Source: Chryseomicrobium excrementi (GTDB taxonomy: Bacteria; Bacillota; Bacilli; Bacillales_A; Planococcaceae). Taken from it: a stretch of 64,000 bases of DNA. The stretch is from NCBI RefSeq assembly GCF_002798305.1, contig NZ_PCGR01000001.1, positions 186,001-250,000 of the forward strand, written 5' to 3'. Made by a program: the position numbers and the translations under genes. Within the stretch, counting starts at the first letter, position 1, and each line of letters opens with the position of its first letter. Shown here piece after piece: positions 41,025 to 50,912 of this stretch. A model generated the notes under the pieces. That model saw only the letters and a list, made by a program, of their open reading frames with translations, did no database searches and was not told the origin of the DNA.

Positions 41025-41300
41025 ATGGATTCCTTTGACAAAACGATGAAATTTAACGTTCAAGATGAAACAATGGAAGAGGAAGTTAAGCATGTGGTGA
41101 CGCATGTACACGACGCGCTGGAAGAGAAAGGGTACAATGCTGTCAATCAGATTGTAGGCTATCTGCTTTCAGGAGATCCTGCTTATATTCCGCGCCATCA
41201 AGACGCCCGCAACGTCATTCGTAAACTAGAGCGTGATGAAATTTTAGAAGAATTGGTTCGGTTCTATATCCGACACACACAAGAGGGCAAAGATGCGTAA
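41025..41300 (+). CDS. ireB: IreB family regulatory phosphoprotein (YrzL)
   Basis: A 91-residue DUF965 protein starting [20 protein letters not shown] and containing [19 protein letters not shown], the family signature. In Enterococcus faecalis IreB is phosphorylated by the Ser/Thr kinase IreK and limits cephalosporin resistance. Position alaS-yrzL-ruvX is conserved. The frame is open to 40995; the ATG at 41025 matches the family start, though GGAAGGG is a little far (~12 nt). Overlaps ruvX by 8 nt. Confidence 0.9.
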   Translation: MDSFDKTMKFNVQDETMEEEVKHVVTHVHDALEEKGYNAVNQIVGYLLSGDPAYIPRHQDARNVIRKLERDEILEELVRFYIRHTQEGKDA

Positions 41301-41712
41301 AATGGGTTTAGATGTTGGGACACGGACGGTGGGTGTTGCAATCAGTGACGCCCTCGGGTGGACCGCACAAGGGATCGAGACAATCAAAATTCACGAAGAA
41401 AACGAAGAGTTCGGTATGGAACGTCTAGGCGAGCTGATTCGTGAGTATACTGTGACGGAAGTTGTCATCGGCTATCCAAAAAATATGAACAACTCAATCG
41501 GGCCGCGTGCAGAAGCAAGTGAACGCTTCGCACAATTAGTCAAAGATACATTTGATGTACCGGTCGTCCTCTGGGATGAGCGATTGACAACCATGGCTGC
41601 AGACCGCATGTTAATTGATGCAGATGTAAGCCGCAAAAAGCGCAAGCAAGTCATTGATAAAATGGCGGCTGTCATGATCCTTCAAGGGTATCTTGATAGT
41701 AAAAACAGATGA
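41293..41712 (+). CDS. ruvX: Holliday junction resolvase-like / pre-16S rRNA nuclease YqgF
   Basis: RNase H-like fold enzyme that in bacteria processes the 16S rRNA 5' end. Motifs [15 protein letters not shown] (first acidic residue), [11 protein letters not shown] and [13 protein letters not shown]. 139 residues. Overlaps the preceding gene and lies 11 nt before yrzB. Confidence 0.94.
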   Translation: MRKMGLDVGTRTVGVAISDALGWTAQGIETIKIHEENEEFGMERLGELIREYTVTEVVIGYPKNMNNSIGPRAEASERFAQLVKDTFDVPVVLWDERLTTMAADRMLIDADVSRKKRKQVIDKMAAVMILQGYLDSKNR

Positions 41713-41723
41713 GGTGAAGTGAA

Positions 41724-42035
41724 ATGGAACACGGACAAGAACATATCACAATCGTAGATGAAAACGGCAACGAGCAACTTTGCAACGTCCTTCTGACATT
41801 TGAATCAGACGAGTTCGGCAAATCTTACGTATTGTACTACCCAGTAGGGGCAGACGCAGAAGACGAGAATGAAGAGATTGAAATCCATGCATCTTCATTC
41901 GTACCTTCAGAAGATGGTACGGACGGAGAACTTCTTCCAATTGAAACAGAAGAAGAGTGGGACATGATCGAAGAAACTCTTGGCGCGTTCATGGACGAGC
42001 AAGAAGACGACGAATACGGAATTCAAGAACAATAA
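41724..42035 (+). CDS. DUF1292 protein (YrzB family)
   Basis: A 103-residue strongly acidic protein ([20 protein letters not shown] ... FVLYYPVG-like [18 protein letters not shown]) of the DUF1292 family, always after ruvX in Bacillales. Function unknown. GAGGTGAAG lies 6 nt before the ATG. Confidence 0.9.
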   Translation: MEHGQEHITIVDENGNEQLCNVLLTFESDEFGKSYVLYYPVGADAEDENEEIEIHASSFVPSEDGTDGELLPIETEEEWDMIEETLGAFMDEQEDDEYGIQEQ

Positions 42036-42067
42036 TTCCAACTTATTTAAAACAACAAATGTGAAAA

Positions 42068-42153
42068 GTGTTTAGGGGTGACTCCAGCGGGATTAAAAGC
42101 GGAAGCTGAGACCTTGGCTCAGCCCGTGCCCGCGGAACGCTTCCCCTATACAC
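42068..42153. repeat. 86-nt nested GC-rich hairpin element
   Basis: Outer arms GTGTTTAGGGG (42068-42078) and CCCCTATACAC (42143-42153) match in 10 of 11 positions; inner pairs GCGGG/CCCGC and CTGAG/CTCAG close around ACCTTGG. Such GACTCC-GCGGGA ... CCCGCGGAA elements recur between genes in many Bacillaceae and Planococcaceae; role unknown. Lies between yrzB and its terminator-like hairpin. Confidence 0.65.
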
Positions 42154-42166
42154 GATAAATCATATA

Positions 42167-42207
42167 ATAAGGGGGTTTCTCAATTACGAGAAGCTCCCTT
42201 ATTTTTA
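42167..42207 (+). terminator. Terminator of the alaS-yrzB unit
   Basis: ATAAGGGGGTTTCTC-aattac-GAGAAGCTCCCTTAT followed by TTTTAATT. Confidence 0.82.
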
Positions 42208-42232
42208 ATTTGTGCCAGCTTTTTTACATATC

Positions 42233-42262
42233 TGGACGTCCCTGCGACTTTTCTAGTATACT
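42233..42262 (+). promoter_or_regulatory. Probable mltG promoter
   Basis: TGGACG at 42233-42238 and TATACT at 42257-42262, 18-nt spacer. Confidence 0.55.
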
Positions 42263-42288
42263 ATTTGAAGATAAAGGGGGAAGCCCAA

Positions 42289-43407
42289 TTGGCAAAAGGT
42301 TCTAAAAAAGAGATTATGTTCGAACGCATGAAAGAAAAGAAAAAAGAAGTCAAGATTGTCCGCCGTATCGTTTTAGCCATTGTTCTTATTATCCTAGTCA
42401 TAGTCGGTATCGGAGGCTACTCTGCATATAATTACGTTACGGATGGTTTAAAACCTTACGACGCAGACAACAACGATCCAATCGCTGTTTCCATACCAAT
42501 CGGTTCTGGTATCGATACGATTTCGCAAACTCTCGAAGACAATAACATCATACGGGATGCTCGAATCTTCAAATACTATGTGAAGTTTCAAAATGAAGGC
42601 GAATTTCAAGCGGGAGATTATACGTTGACTCAGTCCATGACTTTGGATGAGCTGATTGAAAGTTTAAAGACGGGACGTATTTATCGTGAACCAGTGTTTA
42701 CCATGAATATTCCCGAAGGTTTGACACTTGATCAGATTGCAGATGTTATTGAAGCGAAGACAAACCATTCTGCTGAAGATTTCTTTGCACTTGTGACAAG
42801 TGAAGAGTTTGTAGAATTAGCAAGACAACAATTCCCTGACTTGATCACTGATGAAGTGTTTGGTGAAAACGTTCGTTACGCACTGGAAGGGTATTTGTAT
42901 CCTGCAACGTATCCATTCTATGAGGAAAACCCCTCAATGGAAACCATTGCATTTGCCATGCTACAAGGAACACAAGATAACGTGCAACCGTATCGTGAAA
43001 TTTTGGCAGAGCGCGAGAAATCGGTTCACTGGTTGTTAACTTTTGCTTCACTTTTAGAAGAAGAAGCGACTGCGCAAACAGACCGTAAGACGATTGCCAG
43101 TGTCTTCAATAATCGCTTAGAAATCGATATGCCCCTTCAGACGGATCCAACTGTTTTGTATGCACTTGGAGAGCATAAAGACCGGGTCTTATATGAAGAT
43201 TTAGAAGTACAAGATCCTTACAATACTTACGTAAACAAAGGATTGCCACCTGGTCCAATCGCTGGTCCTGGTAAAGCTTCACTTGAAGCAGCAATGGATC
43301 CATCTACTTCGGAATACCTGTATTTCTTAGCAGATCCATCTGGTACGAACCATTTTGCTGAAACTTATGAAGAACATATGGCAAACATACAAGAATATTT
43401 GCGTTAA
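42289..43407 (+). CDS. mltG: Endolytic murein transglycosylase MltG
   Basis: Membrane-anchored lytic transglycosylase that cuts nascent glycan strands. Basic cytoplasmic N-terminus, one transmembrane helix (IVLAIVLIILVIVGIGGYSA, about 28-47), LysM-like region and YceG domain with the catalytic-Glu stretch LASLLEEEA, then FNNRLEIDMPLQTDPTV and GPIAGPGKASLEAA. TTG start at 42289, set by GGGGG 8 nt upstream; 372 residues. Confidence 0.93.
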   Translation: MAKGSKKEIMFERMKEKKKEVKIVRRIVLAIVLIILVIVGIGGYSAYNYVTDGLKPYDADNNDPIAVSIPIGSGIDTISQTLEDNNIIRDARIFKYYVKFQNEGEFQAGDYTLTQSMTLDELIESLKTGRIYREPVFTMNIPEGLTLDQIADVIEAKTNHSAEDFFALVTSEEFVELARQQFPDLITDEVFGENVRYALEGYLYPATYPFYEENPSMETIAFAMLQGTQDNVQPYREILAEREKSVHWLLTFASLLEEEATAQTDRKTIASVFNNRLEIDMPLQTDPTVLYALGEHKDRVLYEDLEVQDPYNTYVNKGLPPGPIAGPGKASLEAAMDPSTSEYLYFLADPSGTNHFAETYEEHMANIQEYLR

Positions 43408-43412
43408 GCTGA

Positions 43413-43446
43413 AACTATCCACTTTCTCTAGTGGATAGTTTTTGTT
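43413..43446 (+). terminator. Terminator after mltG
   Basis: AACTATCCACT-ttctct-AGTGGATAGTT followed by TTTTG. Confidence 0.88.
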
Positions 43447-43508
43447 CATCATGATATGATAACAATTGAATTTTTTGAACGACTTCCCAACGGAAAGAGG
43501 GAGACCAC

Positions 43509-44141
43509 ATGACAACAGATGACCTTCAACAGCTGTTCAGCTCCCATCGAACAGCGTTTTTTCATGATATGGAACGCTTCGCAGAAGAGCAGCATGTACC
43601 GATAATGAGACCTGAAGGAATCGACGCATTTCTACAGCTTTTGCGTGTCCAACAAGCCCGAACCATTTTGGAAGTTGGGTCCGCTATAGGGTATTCCGCT
43701 CTCCGCATGGCCTCGTTGCATCCAGATGTTCATGTTTCGACAATCGAACGAGACAACATACGCTTTGAGACGGCGTGCAGCTATATTCAAGCTAGCGATT
43801 ACGCATCTCAGGTGCAAATCTTTCATGCTGACGCATTGGACTTTAATGTTGAGTCACTACCTTTTGAGCAGTATGATGCCTTGTTTATTGATGCTGCTAA
43901 AGGCCAATACCAACTATTCTTTGACCGCTACGCGCCACTAGTAAAACCAGGTGGTGTCATATACAGCGATAACATTTTCTTAAACGGTTTGACTCAAATT
44001 CCGATGGATCAAGTGCCTCGCCGTAAGCGAACGATGGTACGCAAATTGCATGCATTTACACAACAACTACAGCAAAATGAACAGTACGACAGCTATTTCT
44101 TCCCATTGGGAGACGGGTTGCTCGTAAGTACGAAGAGGTGA
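43509..44141 (+). CDS. trmR: O-methyltransferase family protein (TrmR/YrrM)
   Basis: SAM-dependent methyltransferase of the class including B. subtilis TrmR (YrrM), which makes 5-methoxyuridine at tRNA position 34. SAM motif ILEVGSAIGYSALRMA (about 56-71), YDALFIDAAKGQYQLFFD with the metal-binding Asp, and VIYSDNIFLNG. 210 residues. Followed with overlap by the two U32 genes that in B. subtilis make the hydroxyuridine substrate; function is inferred from this linkage. Confidence 0.86.
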   Translation: MTTDDLQQLFSSHRTAFFHDMERFAEEQHVPIMRPEGIDAFLQLLRVQQARTILEVGSAIGYSALRMASLHPDVHVSTIERDNIRFETACSYIQASDYASQVQIFHADALDFNVESLPFEQYDALFIDAAKGQYQLFFDRYAPLVKPGGVIYSDNIFLNGLTQIPMDQVPRRKRTMVRKLHAFTQQLQQNEQYDSYFFPLGDGLLVSTKR

Positions 44142-44146
44142 CAGTG

Positions 44147-45070
44147 ATGACGGAAATTCTAGTAACCCCTACAACTATTGATCATGCTAAAGCTCTATTT
44201 GAAGCGGGTGCGGATGCTGTTGTAGTCGGAGAACAACAATTCGGTTTGCGACTCGCAGGGGAATTCTCATTAGAGTCAATTGCACAAGTGAAAGAGCTTG
44301 CTACAACAGTAAATAAAAAAGTCTATGTAGCCGTAAACGCTTTATTTCATAATGATCGAGTAAATGCACTTGAAGCTTATATGAGACAGTTAGAGGTTTT
44401 ACAAGTGGATGGCATTTATTTTGGTGACCCGGCCGTGTTGATGACACACAGAGAGATCTCGAGCACAATCCCTCTGTTCTGGAACAGTGAGCAAACAGCT
44501 ACGAACTATTTTACGGCGAACTATTGGGGCGAGCGCGGCGCATCACGTGCTTATCTCGCAAGAGAACTCAGTATGGACGAGATCCTTGAAATCAAAGAAA
44601 ATGCGGATGTGGAAGTAGAGATTCAAGTACACGGCATGAGCTGCATGTTCCAGTCGAAGCGACCTTTACTCGGCCATTACTTCTTATACCAAGGAAAAGC
44701 GATGGAAATTGAAAATCGCACGCAGCAAAAGAATATGCTGCTCTTTGACAAAGAGCGTGGCAATCGCTACCCGATTTATGAAGATTTGAACGGTACGCAT
44801 ATCTTCTCACCGAACGATATGTGCATTATTGATGAATTAGAAGAGTTGTTGGAAGCGGATATCGATGCATTTCGCATTGAAGGGTTACTGCAGACGGAAG
44901 AGTACACGGTAGCAGTCACTAAACTTTATCGACAAGCATTAGATGCATATGCAAATTCTCCAAAAGAGTATCGTGCGATAAAACAACAACTACTTTCTGA
45001 GATAGAGAACAGGCAACAAACACATCGACCAATAGATACAGGTTTCTTTTTTAAAGAATCGGTTTATTAA
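44147..45070 (+). CDS. trhP1: U32 family protein, tRNA hydroxylation subunit TrhP1-like (YrrN)
   Basis: U32 'peptidase' family protein (EILVTPTTIDHAKALFEAGA; VAVNALFHND) lacking the cysteine cluster of its partner. The family, despite its name, forms prephenate-dependent tRNA U34 hydroxylation factors in B. subtilis (YrrN-YrrO). The ATG at 44147 has GAGGTG 8 nt upstream; 307 residues. Between trmR and the second U32 gene. Confidence 0.82.
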   Translation: MTEILVTPTTIDHAKALFEAGADAVVVGEQQFGLRLAGEFSLESIAQVKELATTVNKKVYVAVNALFHNDRVNALEAYMRQLEVLQVDGIYFGDPAVLMTHREISSTIPLFWNSEQTATNYFTANYWGERGASRAYLARELSMDEILEIKENADVEVEIQVHGMSCMFQSKRPLLGHYFLYQGKAMEIENRTQQKNMLLFDKERGNRYPIYEDLNGTHIFSPNDMCIIDELEELLEADIDAFRIEGLLQTEEYTVAVTKLYRQALDAYANSPKEYRAIKQQLLSEIENRQQTHRPIDTGFFFKESVY

Positions 45071-45083
45071 GGAGAGAGAGCAG

Positions 45084-46355
45084 ATGACTGTAGTAGCTGA
45101 TTCAATCAGTCAACTTATAGATGGCAAACGCGTCATTGTAAAAAAGCCTGAGCTACTTGCACCCGCTGGAAATTTAGAAAAACTGAAAATTGCTGTGGAA
45201 TACGGGGCAGATGCGGTCTTTATCGGCGGACAAGAGTACGGACTTCGGTCTAACGCTGGTAACTTTACGATTGATGAGATGCGTGAAGGTGTCGAGTTTG
45301 CAAATAAGTATGGAGCTAAAATTTATGTGACGACTAATATTTTCGCTCATAACGAAAATATCGACGGCCTGATTGATTATCTGCAAGCCGTAGAAGGTAC
45401 GGGAGTCACAGGAATCATCGTCGCAGATCCTTTGATTATTGAAACGTGTAGGAAGCATGCACCAAAGCTTGAGCTTCACCTAAGTACTCAACAGTCGTTA
45501 TCTAACTGGAAAGCCGTTCAGTACTGGAAAGAAGAAGGCCTTGACCGCGTCGTGCTAGCTCGTGAAACAACTGCAGACGAAATCGCTTTGATGAAAGAGA
45601 AAGTAGACATTGAAATCGAGACGTTTATTCACGGTGCTATGTGTATTGCGTACAGTGGGCGTTGCACGCTTTCAAATCACATGACGGCTCGTGACTCCAA
45701 TCGGGGAGGTTGTTGTCAATCTTGTCGTTGGGATTACATACTGTTCGAAAACACAGAAGACGGTCAAGTGGCTGTTGCTGATGAGGGAACCGCAGCATTT
45801 GCAATGAGTCCCAAAGACTTAAAATTGATTGAATCCATTCCTCGCATGATTGAGATGGGTATCGACTCACTTAAAGTCGAGGGACGCATGAAATCGATTC
45901 ATTACGTCGCAACGGTCGTTCAAGTGTATCGTAAAGTGATTGATGCCTATTGTGCAGACCCAGACAATTTTACAATGGATCCTGAATGGCTGATCGAGCT
46001 CGATAAATGTGCAAATCGTGAATCTGCTCCTGCCTTTTTTGAAGGAGAGCCAGGCTATGAGCAACAGATGTTCGGAGAACATAGTCGAAAAGTGTCTCAC
46101 GACTTTGTTGGTCTTGTGGTAGACTATAACGAGACCACTCAGACGGTGACGCTCGAACAACGAAATTATTTTAAGCCGGGCGATGAAATCGAATTCTTCG
46201 GTCCGCAAATCGACAATGTACGGCTCGTCGTACCTGAGATTTATGACACCAAAGGCAAGACTCTCGATGCTGCGCGTCATCCGTTGCAGATCGTCCAGTT
46301 TCATTGCCCTGTCAAGCTGTACCCGAACAATATGATGCGGAAGAGGTTAGTATAG
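45084..46355 (+). CDS. trhP2: U32 family protein, tRNA hydroxylation subunit TrhP2-like (YrrO)
   Basis: Larger U32 protein (423 residues) with the family signature [14 protein letters not shown], followed by [21 protein letters not shown], whose cysteines match those proposed to hold an Fe-S cluster, and [11 protein letters not shown]. The C-terminal barrel domain is about 330-420. Forms a set with trmR and trhP1. The stop overlaps the udk GTG. Confidence 0.86.
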   Translation: MTVVADSISQLIDGKRVIVKKPELLAPAGNLEKLKIAVEYGADAVFIGGQEYGLRSNAGNFTIDEMREGVEFANKYGAKIYVTTNIFAHNENIDGLIDYLQAVEGTGVTGIIVADPLIIETCRKHAPKLELHLSTQQSLSNWKAVQYWKEEGLDRVVLARETTADEIALMKEKVDIEIETFIHGAMCIAYSGRCTLSNHMTARDSNRGGCCQSCRWDYILFENTEDGQVAVADEGTAAFAMSPKDLKLIESIPRMIEMGIDSLKVEGRMKSIHYVATVVQVYRKVIDAYCADPDNFTMDPEWLIELDKCANRESAPAFFEGEPGYEQQMFGEHSRKVSHDFVGLVVDYNETTQTVTLEQRNYFKPGDEIEFFGPQIDNVRLVVPEIYDTKGKTLDAARHPLQIVQFHCPVKLYPNNMMRKRLV

Positions 46356-46987
46356 TGAAAAGACCATTAGTTATCGGAATCGCGGGCGGTTCTGGTTCTG
46401 GAAAGACAAGTGTTACCAATGCCATTTATGAAGCTTTTAAAGATCACTCAGTCGTCGTGATCCAACAAGACTTCTATTATAAAGACCAATCTCATTTAGA
46501 GATGGAAGAGCGATTGATGACAAACTACGATCATCCGCTTGCTTTTGACAACGATCTTTTGATTGATCACGTCAATCATTTGTTGCAGCGCCAAGGAATT
46601 GAAAAACCTGTTTATGATTATGCAGCGCATACTCGTTCAAACGAAACAGTCCTTATCGAGCCAAAGGATGTCATCATCTTAGAAGGTATTCTAGTACTAG
46701 AAGACGAGCGTCTTCGCGATTTAATGAACATTAAATTATACGTGGATACGGATGCCGATCTGCGAATCATTCGACGTATCCTCCGTGATATCTCTGAACG
46801 TGGTCGGACCGTGGAATCCGTTGTAGAACAGTACTTAAATGTTGTCCGACCAATGCATAACCAGTTCATTGAACCAACAAAACGCTATGCCGATGTCATC
46901 ATTCCTGAAGGCGGCCAGAACGAAGTAGCCATTGATTTAATGGTTACGAAAATTAAGGCTATTCTTGAAAGTAATGGAATTGTATAA
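46355..46987 (+). CDS. udk: Uridine/cytidine kinase
   Basis: Phosphorylates uridine and cytidine in salvage. P-loop [14 protein letters not shown] (residues ~8-21), substrate region [13 protein letters not shown] and [12 protein letters not shown], and [14 protein letters not shown] at the C-terminus. The GTG at 46355 overlaps the trhP2 stop by one base; 210 residues. Confidence 0.95.
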   Translation: MKRPLVIGIAGGSGSGKTSVTNAIYEAFKDHSVVVIQQDFYYKDQSHLEMEERLMTNYDHPLAFDNDLLIDHVNHLLQRQGIEKPVYDYAAHTRSNETVLIEPKDVIILEGILVLEDERLRDLMNIKLYVDTDADLRIIRRILRDISERGRTVESVVEQYLNVVRPMHNQFIEPTKRYADVIIPEGGQNEVAIDLMVTKIKAILESNGIV

Positions 46988-47029
46988 TATGATGATACGA
47001 GTGGCTAAAGATTAAAGGAGTGTATGGGA

Positions 47030-47503
47030 GTGTCAAATGAAAAAACATATCCGATGACGCTTGCAGGTAAGCAAAAGTTAGAGGAAGAATTAGATCTTTT
47101 AAAAAATGTAAAACGTAAAGAAGTCGTTGAGCGTATCAAAGTTGCTCGTGACTTCGGAGATCTCTCTGAGAACTCGGAATACGATTCTGCTAAAGAAGAC
47201 CAAGCGTTCGTAGAAGGACGTATCAGTTTACTTGAATCCATGATCCGCAATGCGGTCATCATTGAAGAAGATGCAAACGATGATACAGTTTCACTCGGGA
47301 AAACGGTTACATTTATCGAAATTCCGGATGGAGAAGAAGAGACTTATACGATTGTTGGTTCTGCAGAAGCAGATCCACTTGAAGGATTGATTTCAAACGA
47401 CTCACCGATTGCAAAAGGTCTACTCGGCCGTTCTATTGGTGAAAACGTCAAAATCATGACGCCTGGTGGCGAAATGGACGTTAAAATCGTTTCGATTTCC
47501 TAA
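47030..47503 (+). CDS. greA: Transcription elongation factor GreA
   Basis: Stimulates transcript cleavage by backtracked RNA polymerase. Coiled-coil N-terminus with the [20 protein letters not shown] tip carrying the acidic residues, C-terminal FKBP-like domain ([17 protein letters not shown]). The GTG at 47030 is 9 nt from AAAGGAG and gives the family start SNEKTYPMT; the ATG at 47024 is only 3 nt away. 157 residues. Confidence 0.95.
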   Translation: MSNEKTYPMTLAGKQKLEEELDLLKNVKRKEVVERIKVARDFGDLSENSEYDSAKEDQAFVEGRISLLESMIRNAVIIEEDANDDTVSLGKTVTFIEIPDGEEETYTIVGSAEADPLEGLISNDSPIAKGLLGRSIGENVKIMTPGGEMDVKIVSIS

Positions 47504-47523
47504 TAGGTTAGAGGAAGCGTATT

Positions 47524-47556
47524 GCCTGACAGGTCAAACTGTCAGGCAGTTTTCAT
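47524..47556 (+). terminator. Terminator after greA
   Basis: GCCTGACAG-gtcaaa-CTGTCAGGC, perfect 9-bp stem, followed by AGTTTTCATTTT. Confidence 0.85.
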
Positions 47557-47646
47557 TTTCATGACAAACAATGGCGTTCAGTTGCTTGCCGCTCCGTTTC
47601 CTAGTAAGATGAAGTGAGGTTTTACGAACACTAAGGAGTGAGTACT

Positions 47647-48315
47647 ATGCCACAAGAGACATCGCGTAGACAGCAATTGCAAAAGAAAAAACGTGCGAAT
47701 CTGCTAATCAATTCGCTACTTGGAATTGTAGGATTGCTCATCATCATTACATTAGTCAATCTGCTGTCTTCAAATGACCAGGAGACGGCATCTGATACAG
47801 AAGCAGAGCAAACAGAACAGCAACAACCCGCTGAAGACGAAGGACAACAAGAAGTCGAGTCTGAAGACTTAGCAGGAGCCGATGCTGCTGAAGACCAGGC
47901 AGAAGAAACTGAAGCTGAAGATAGTGAGGCTTCCGACACAGAGGCATCTGAGGATGCCGATAAAGAACAAACGGCAGAAATCACGACACAGCCTTCCGAT
48001 GATCCGAAGGTAAAAGAAACGATTGTGAACAGTGCGTGGCAGCCGATTGGCACAAGTCAGACGGGAAATCACGTATCCAGCTATGAAAAAGGCACGACAG
48101 ACTGGAATGAAAAGTTACAAGCGTTACAATATGCTACAGGACTTTCACCAGACAATATGATCACCATTTTCTTAGGGAACGGTGGGTCTCCTCAAAAAGC
48201 TATTGGGACCGTCACATCAAACGATCAATCAGAGAAATACCGTGTTTATCTGGAGTGGGTGGACGGCGAAGGTTGGAAGCCAACTAAGATGGACGTATTG
48301 AACGAATTGCCATAA
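47647..48315 (+). CDS. DUF1510 membrane protein (YrrS family)
   Basis: Basic N-terminus ([16 protein letters not shown]), one transmembrane helix ([17 protein letters not shown], about 23-39), a ~90-residue acidic linker rich in Glu, Asp, Gln and Ala, and a conserved C-terminal domain (about 128-222). In B. subtilis yrrS lies between greA and mtnN near the penicillin-binding protein gene pbpI. Function unknown. ATG 47647 with AAGGAG upstream; 222 residues. Confidence 0.85.
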   Translation: MPQETSRRQQLQKKKRANLLINSLLGIVGLLIIITLVNLLSSNDQETASDTEAEQTEQQQPAEDEGQQEVESEDLAGADAAEDQAEETEAEDSEASDTEASEDADKEQTAEITTQPSDDPKVKETIVNSAWQPIGTSQTGNHVSSYEKGTTDWNEKLQALQYATGLSPDNMITIFLGNGGSPQKAIGTVTSNDQSEKYRVYLEWVDGEGWKPTKMDVLNELP

Positions 48316-48328
48316 TGGAGGAATGACG

Positions 48329-49018
48329 ATGAAACTTGCAATTATCGGTGCAATGGAACAAGAAGTGGAGCATCTTCGTGCTGCTCTTACTGATGCAAAA
48401 ACAGAAACGATTGGGAACAGTGAGTTCACTTCTGGCCAGTACGGTTCACATGAGTTGATTCTTGTGAAAAGCGGGATCGGAAAAGTAAATGCAGCAATGA
48501 CGACCACAATCGTTTTAGAAAAATACAAGCCGCATTATGTAATCAACACAGGTTCAGCTGGTGGATACGATCCGAACCTAACAATGGGTGATATTGTTGT
48601 ATCTACTGAAGTACGTCATCACGATGTGGACGTTCGTGCATTTGGTTACGAGATGGGCCAAGTACCTGGACTACCTGCAGCGTTCAAAGCAGATGATGTG
48701 CTGATTGAAAAAGCGCAACAAGCGATTGAAGCTATTGGTGCAAATGCAGCAACAGGTCTGATTGCAACAGGTGATTCGTTCATGCACATCCCGGAACGCA
48801 TTCAAGAGACGCGTGAGCACTTCCCTACTATGGCTGCTTGTGAGATGGAAGCAGCTGCTGTAGCCCAAGTATGTCATCAATTCGAGACACCGTTTGTAGT
48901 TATTCGAGCACTTTCGGACATCGCAGGGCAAGAGTCTCCAATGAGCTTTGATGAGTTTTTACCGATTGCGGCTAAAAACTCTACTCAAGTCGTCTTGCAC
49001 GTAGTAGATCATTTATAG
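48329..49018 (+). CDS. mtnN: 5'-methylthioadenosine/S-adenosylhomocysteine nucleosidase
   Basis: Cleaves MTA and SAH in methyl-cycle recycling. [11 protein letters not shown] start, [22 protein letters not shown] (ribose-binding Glu) and ALSDIAG (catalytic Asp). GGAGGA sits 6 nt before the ATG at 48329; 229 residues. In B. subtilis yrrT precedes and mccAB follows; none of these is present here. Confidence 0.95.
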   Translation: MKLAIIGAMEQEVEHLRAALTDAKTETIGNSEFTSGQYGSHELILVKSGIGKVNAAMTTTIVLEKYKPHYVINTGSAGGYDPNLTMGDIVVSTEVRHHDVDVRAFGYEMGQVPGLPAAFKADDVLIEKAQQAIEAIGANAATGLIATGDSFMHIPERIQETREHFPTMAACEMEAAAVAQVCHQFETPFVVIRALSDIAGQESPMSFDEFLPIAAKNSTQVVLHVVDHL

Positions 49019-49053
49019 AGGTTCGATGAGAAAAAGCTAGTATAATTACTAGT

Positions 49054-49089
49054 AAAGGCAGCTTCTCACTAAAGAGAAGTTGCCTTTTA
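49054..49089 (+). terminator. Terminator after mtnN
   Basis: AAAGGCAGCTTCTC-actaaa-GAGAAGTTGCCTTTT. Confidence 0.85.
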
Positions 49090-49177
49090 TGCTTGTTATC
49101 AAGTGCAAGAGAAATGTTTCGCTGACTGAGAGCGCTTGGAATAGAAACGCTTATCTGTGGGAGCGGCCATCAGAATC

Positions 49178-49402
49178 CTATCTTTGTGTTGCTAGTTTCA
49201 CCTGTGAAGCCCCTCTCCAAGGGAAGAACCTCGAAGCCTCCTCGTCGTGACCAAAGCTTCGCTTTACTCCTGCGTACATTTGTTGAAAAAGTTGCTGCTC
49301 TTTTTCAGGGGGAAGGGGATGCTCAAATGCTTGACTACGTATATAGCCGAGCACAAGAAGAATGTGGGCTAGGGTGCTTGCAAGAATCGACAGCCACTGA
49401 AT
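49178..49402 (-). other. Possible small membrane protein ORF with an ATT start
   Basis: A minus-strand frame of 74 codons reads IQWLSILASTLAHILLVLGY (a transmembrane-like segment) then RSQAFEHPLPPEKEQQLFQQ and MYAGVKRSFG. AAGGAGG (49410-49416) lies exactly 7 nt before an ATT codon, and there is no ATG, GTG or TTG in frame nearby. It may be a real gene with an AUU start, or a decayed one. No family recognised. Confidence 0.35.
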
Positions 49403-49452
49403 AGACGTACCTCCTTAAAAAAGTGTATGTGTACAATCAGGAGGCTATAACA

Positions 49453-49477
49453 AAACCCGCTCACAGTGAGCGGGTTA
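49453..49477 (-). terminator. Terminator after pssA
   Basis: ACCCGCTCAC pairs with GTGAGCGGGT; on the minus strand it is followed by TTTTGTT. It overlaps the pssA stop. Confidence 0.85.
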
Positions 49478-50014
49478 GATTTTGCGCAATGAAAATGTAG
49501 AGATCATCAAAAACGACAATGAGATCATGAAAAACAAGTAGAATACTGCAGGTACATACGGAACTGCAAAATAGCTGAGTGTGAGTACTACTCCAGCCGC
49601 AGTGATTGGCAGACCTGTAAAGAAGCCGTTTGATTCAGAGATGTTAAAGCGAGCCAAGCGGAAAGCTCCTGATGCGATATACATGACTGTAACGACCATA
49701 GCAAGTGTACCGAGTTCATGCGTTGCATAGGCATACATAAGTAGTGCGGGCGCAATGCCGAATGAAATGATATCACTCATGGAATCCAATTGTTTTCCTA
49801 ATTCGGATTCAATTCCAAGTTTGCGAGCAGTCATGCCATCAAAGCGATCTAAAAGTCCAGCAATAAATATGAAAAGGACGGCAAGTGCAAACTTATCATT
49901 CATCGTAACCAATATGGCAGCGCCACCAAAGGCCAGGTTCATGATGGTAAGGAGGTTGGCCGCGTGAGTCTTCAAGCGCGACAGACGCTCCATTGTAGAT
50001 TCTAAAAATATCAA
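49475..50014 (-). CDS. pssA: CDP-diacylglycerol-serine O-phosphatidyltransferase
   Basis: Makes phosphatidylserine, precursor of phosphatidylethanolamine. CDP-alcohol phosphatidyltransferase signature DGMTARKLG...G...D...D is complete (DRFDG through LDSMSD, about 56-80), with about six transmembrane helices. TTG start at 50014, supported by GAGGGG 8 nt upstream; 179 residues. Divergent from psd, the next enzyme of the pathway. Confidence 0.92.
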   Translation of the reverse strand: MIFLESTMERLSRLKTHAANLLTIMNLAFGGAAILVTMNDKFALAVLFIFIAGLLDRFDGMTARKLGIESELGKQLDSMSDIISFGIAPALLMYAYATHELGTLAMVVTVMYIASGAFRLARFNISESNGFFTGLPITAAGVVLTLSYFAVPYVPAVFYLFFMISLSFLMISTFSLRKI

Positions 50015-50096
50015 AATGGTTTCCCCTCACGTATAGTTTATCCTATAAGTATACTCCGAAATGATGGGAAATCATAGGGTGAAAGGAACGAATTTA

Positions 50097-50876
50097 GTGA
50101 AAAGACATTTCTATCAACGCTTCATCGAACTAACCAATCGACCTAGCACATCCAGTCTCTTAAAAACGTTTACTAAGTCGAAGGCAAGTAAATGGATCAT
50201 TCCGTCGTATATCAAAACGTTTCGCATCGATGCAACACTTGCAAAAAAATCGGTTGACGAGTTTGAATCACTGCATGACTTTTTTACACGGCAACTACAG
50301 CCTCAAGTTCGTCCAATCGAACAGACCCCGACAACTTTTGTAAGTCCGGTAGATGCCAAGATTGAATCGTTTGGTGAAATTACAACGAATGGATCGTTTT
50401 TTGTAAAAGGGCAAGACTATTCGGTTGGCCGACTCTTGGCTAGACCGGAACTAGCTGCTTCCTACATTGGTGGACAGTACATAGTCCTTTATTTAAGTCC
50501 AGCGGATTACCATCGTATTCATGCGCCCGTTTCAGGACAAGTAAAAGAACAATATAAGTCTGGTGGCTTTTCCTATCCGGTAAATCAGCTTGGTCTAAAA
50601 TACGGGAAGAATCCAATCAGCGACAACTTCCGTATTGTATCGATTATTGAAACAGTAACTCATGATTTCGCTGTGATCAAAGTAGGTGCTATGTTCGTCA
50701 ATTCTATCGAATTGCTATCTTCTCAAGACGAATGGAGGAAAGGGGAGGAAATAGGCTACTTTGCATTTGGCTCTACTGTAGTCGTCCTCTCACCGAAAGA
50801 TGCTCTCAAATGGAGACCATCGGTGCAAGCAGGGAACAAAGTACAAGTAGGAGAGGCACTTGCGGATATGCTATAA
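50097..50876 (+). CDS. psd: Phosphatidylserine decarboxylase
   Basis: Pyruvoyl enzyme producing phosphatidylethanolamine. SPVDAKIESFG, YLSPADYHRIHAPVSG and VGAMFVNSIE are typical; the self-cleavage motif is FGSTVV near residue 227 (usual LGST), where Ser becomes the pyruvoyl group. GTG at 50097, AAAGGA ~9 nt upstream; 259 residues. TATACT at 50050-50055 may be its -10. Paired with pssA on the other strand. Confidence 0.94.
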   Translation: MKRHFYQRFIELTNRPSTSSLLKTFTKSKASKWIIPSYIKTFRIDATLAKKSVDEFESLHDFFTRQLQPQVRPIEQTPTTFVSPVDAKIESFGEITTNGSFFVKGQDYSVGRLLARPELAASYIGGQYIVLYLSPADYHRIHAPVSGQVKEQYKSGGFSYPVNQLGLKYGKNPISDNFRIVSIIETVTHDFAVIKVGAMFVNSIELLSSQDEWRKGEEIGYFAFGSTVVVLSPKDALKWRPSVQAGNKVQVGEALADML

Positions 50877-50912
50877 TGGCGAAAGAGTATGTAATAGAGT
50901 GGAGTGTAGCAC

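Noticed and set aside
47631-48053. Minus-strand 140-codon serine-rich ORF
   Set aside because: Antisense image of the acidic Glu/Asp/Ala linker of the yrrS-family gene.
49141-49290. A second copy of the 42068 hairpin element
   Set aside because: Only short similar words (GAGGAGGCT-like) are seen; no long complementary arms could be traced.
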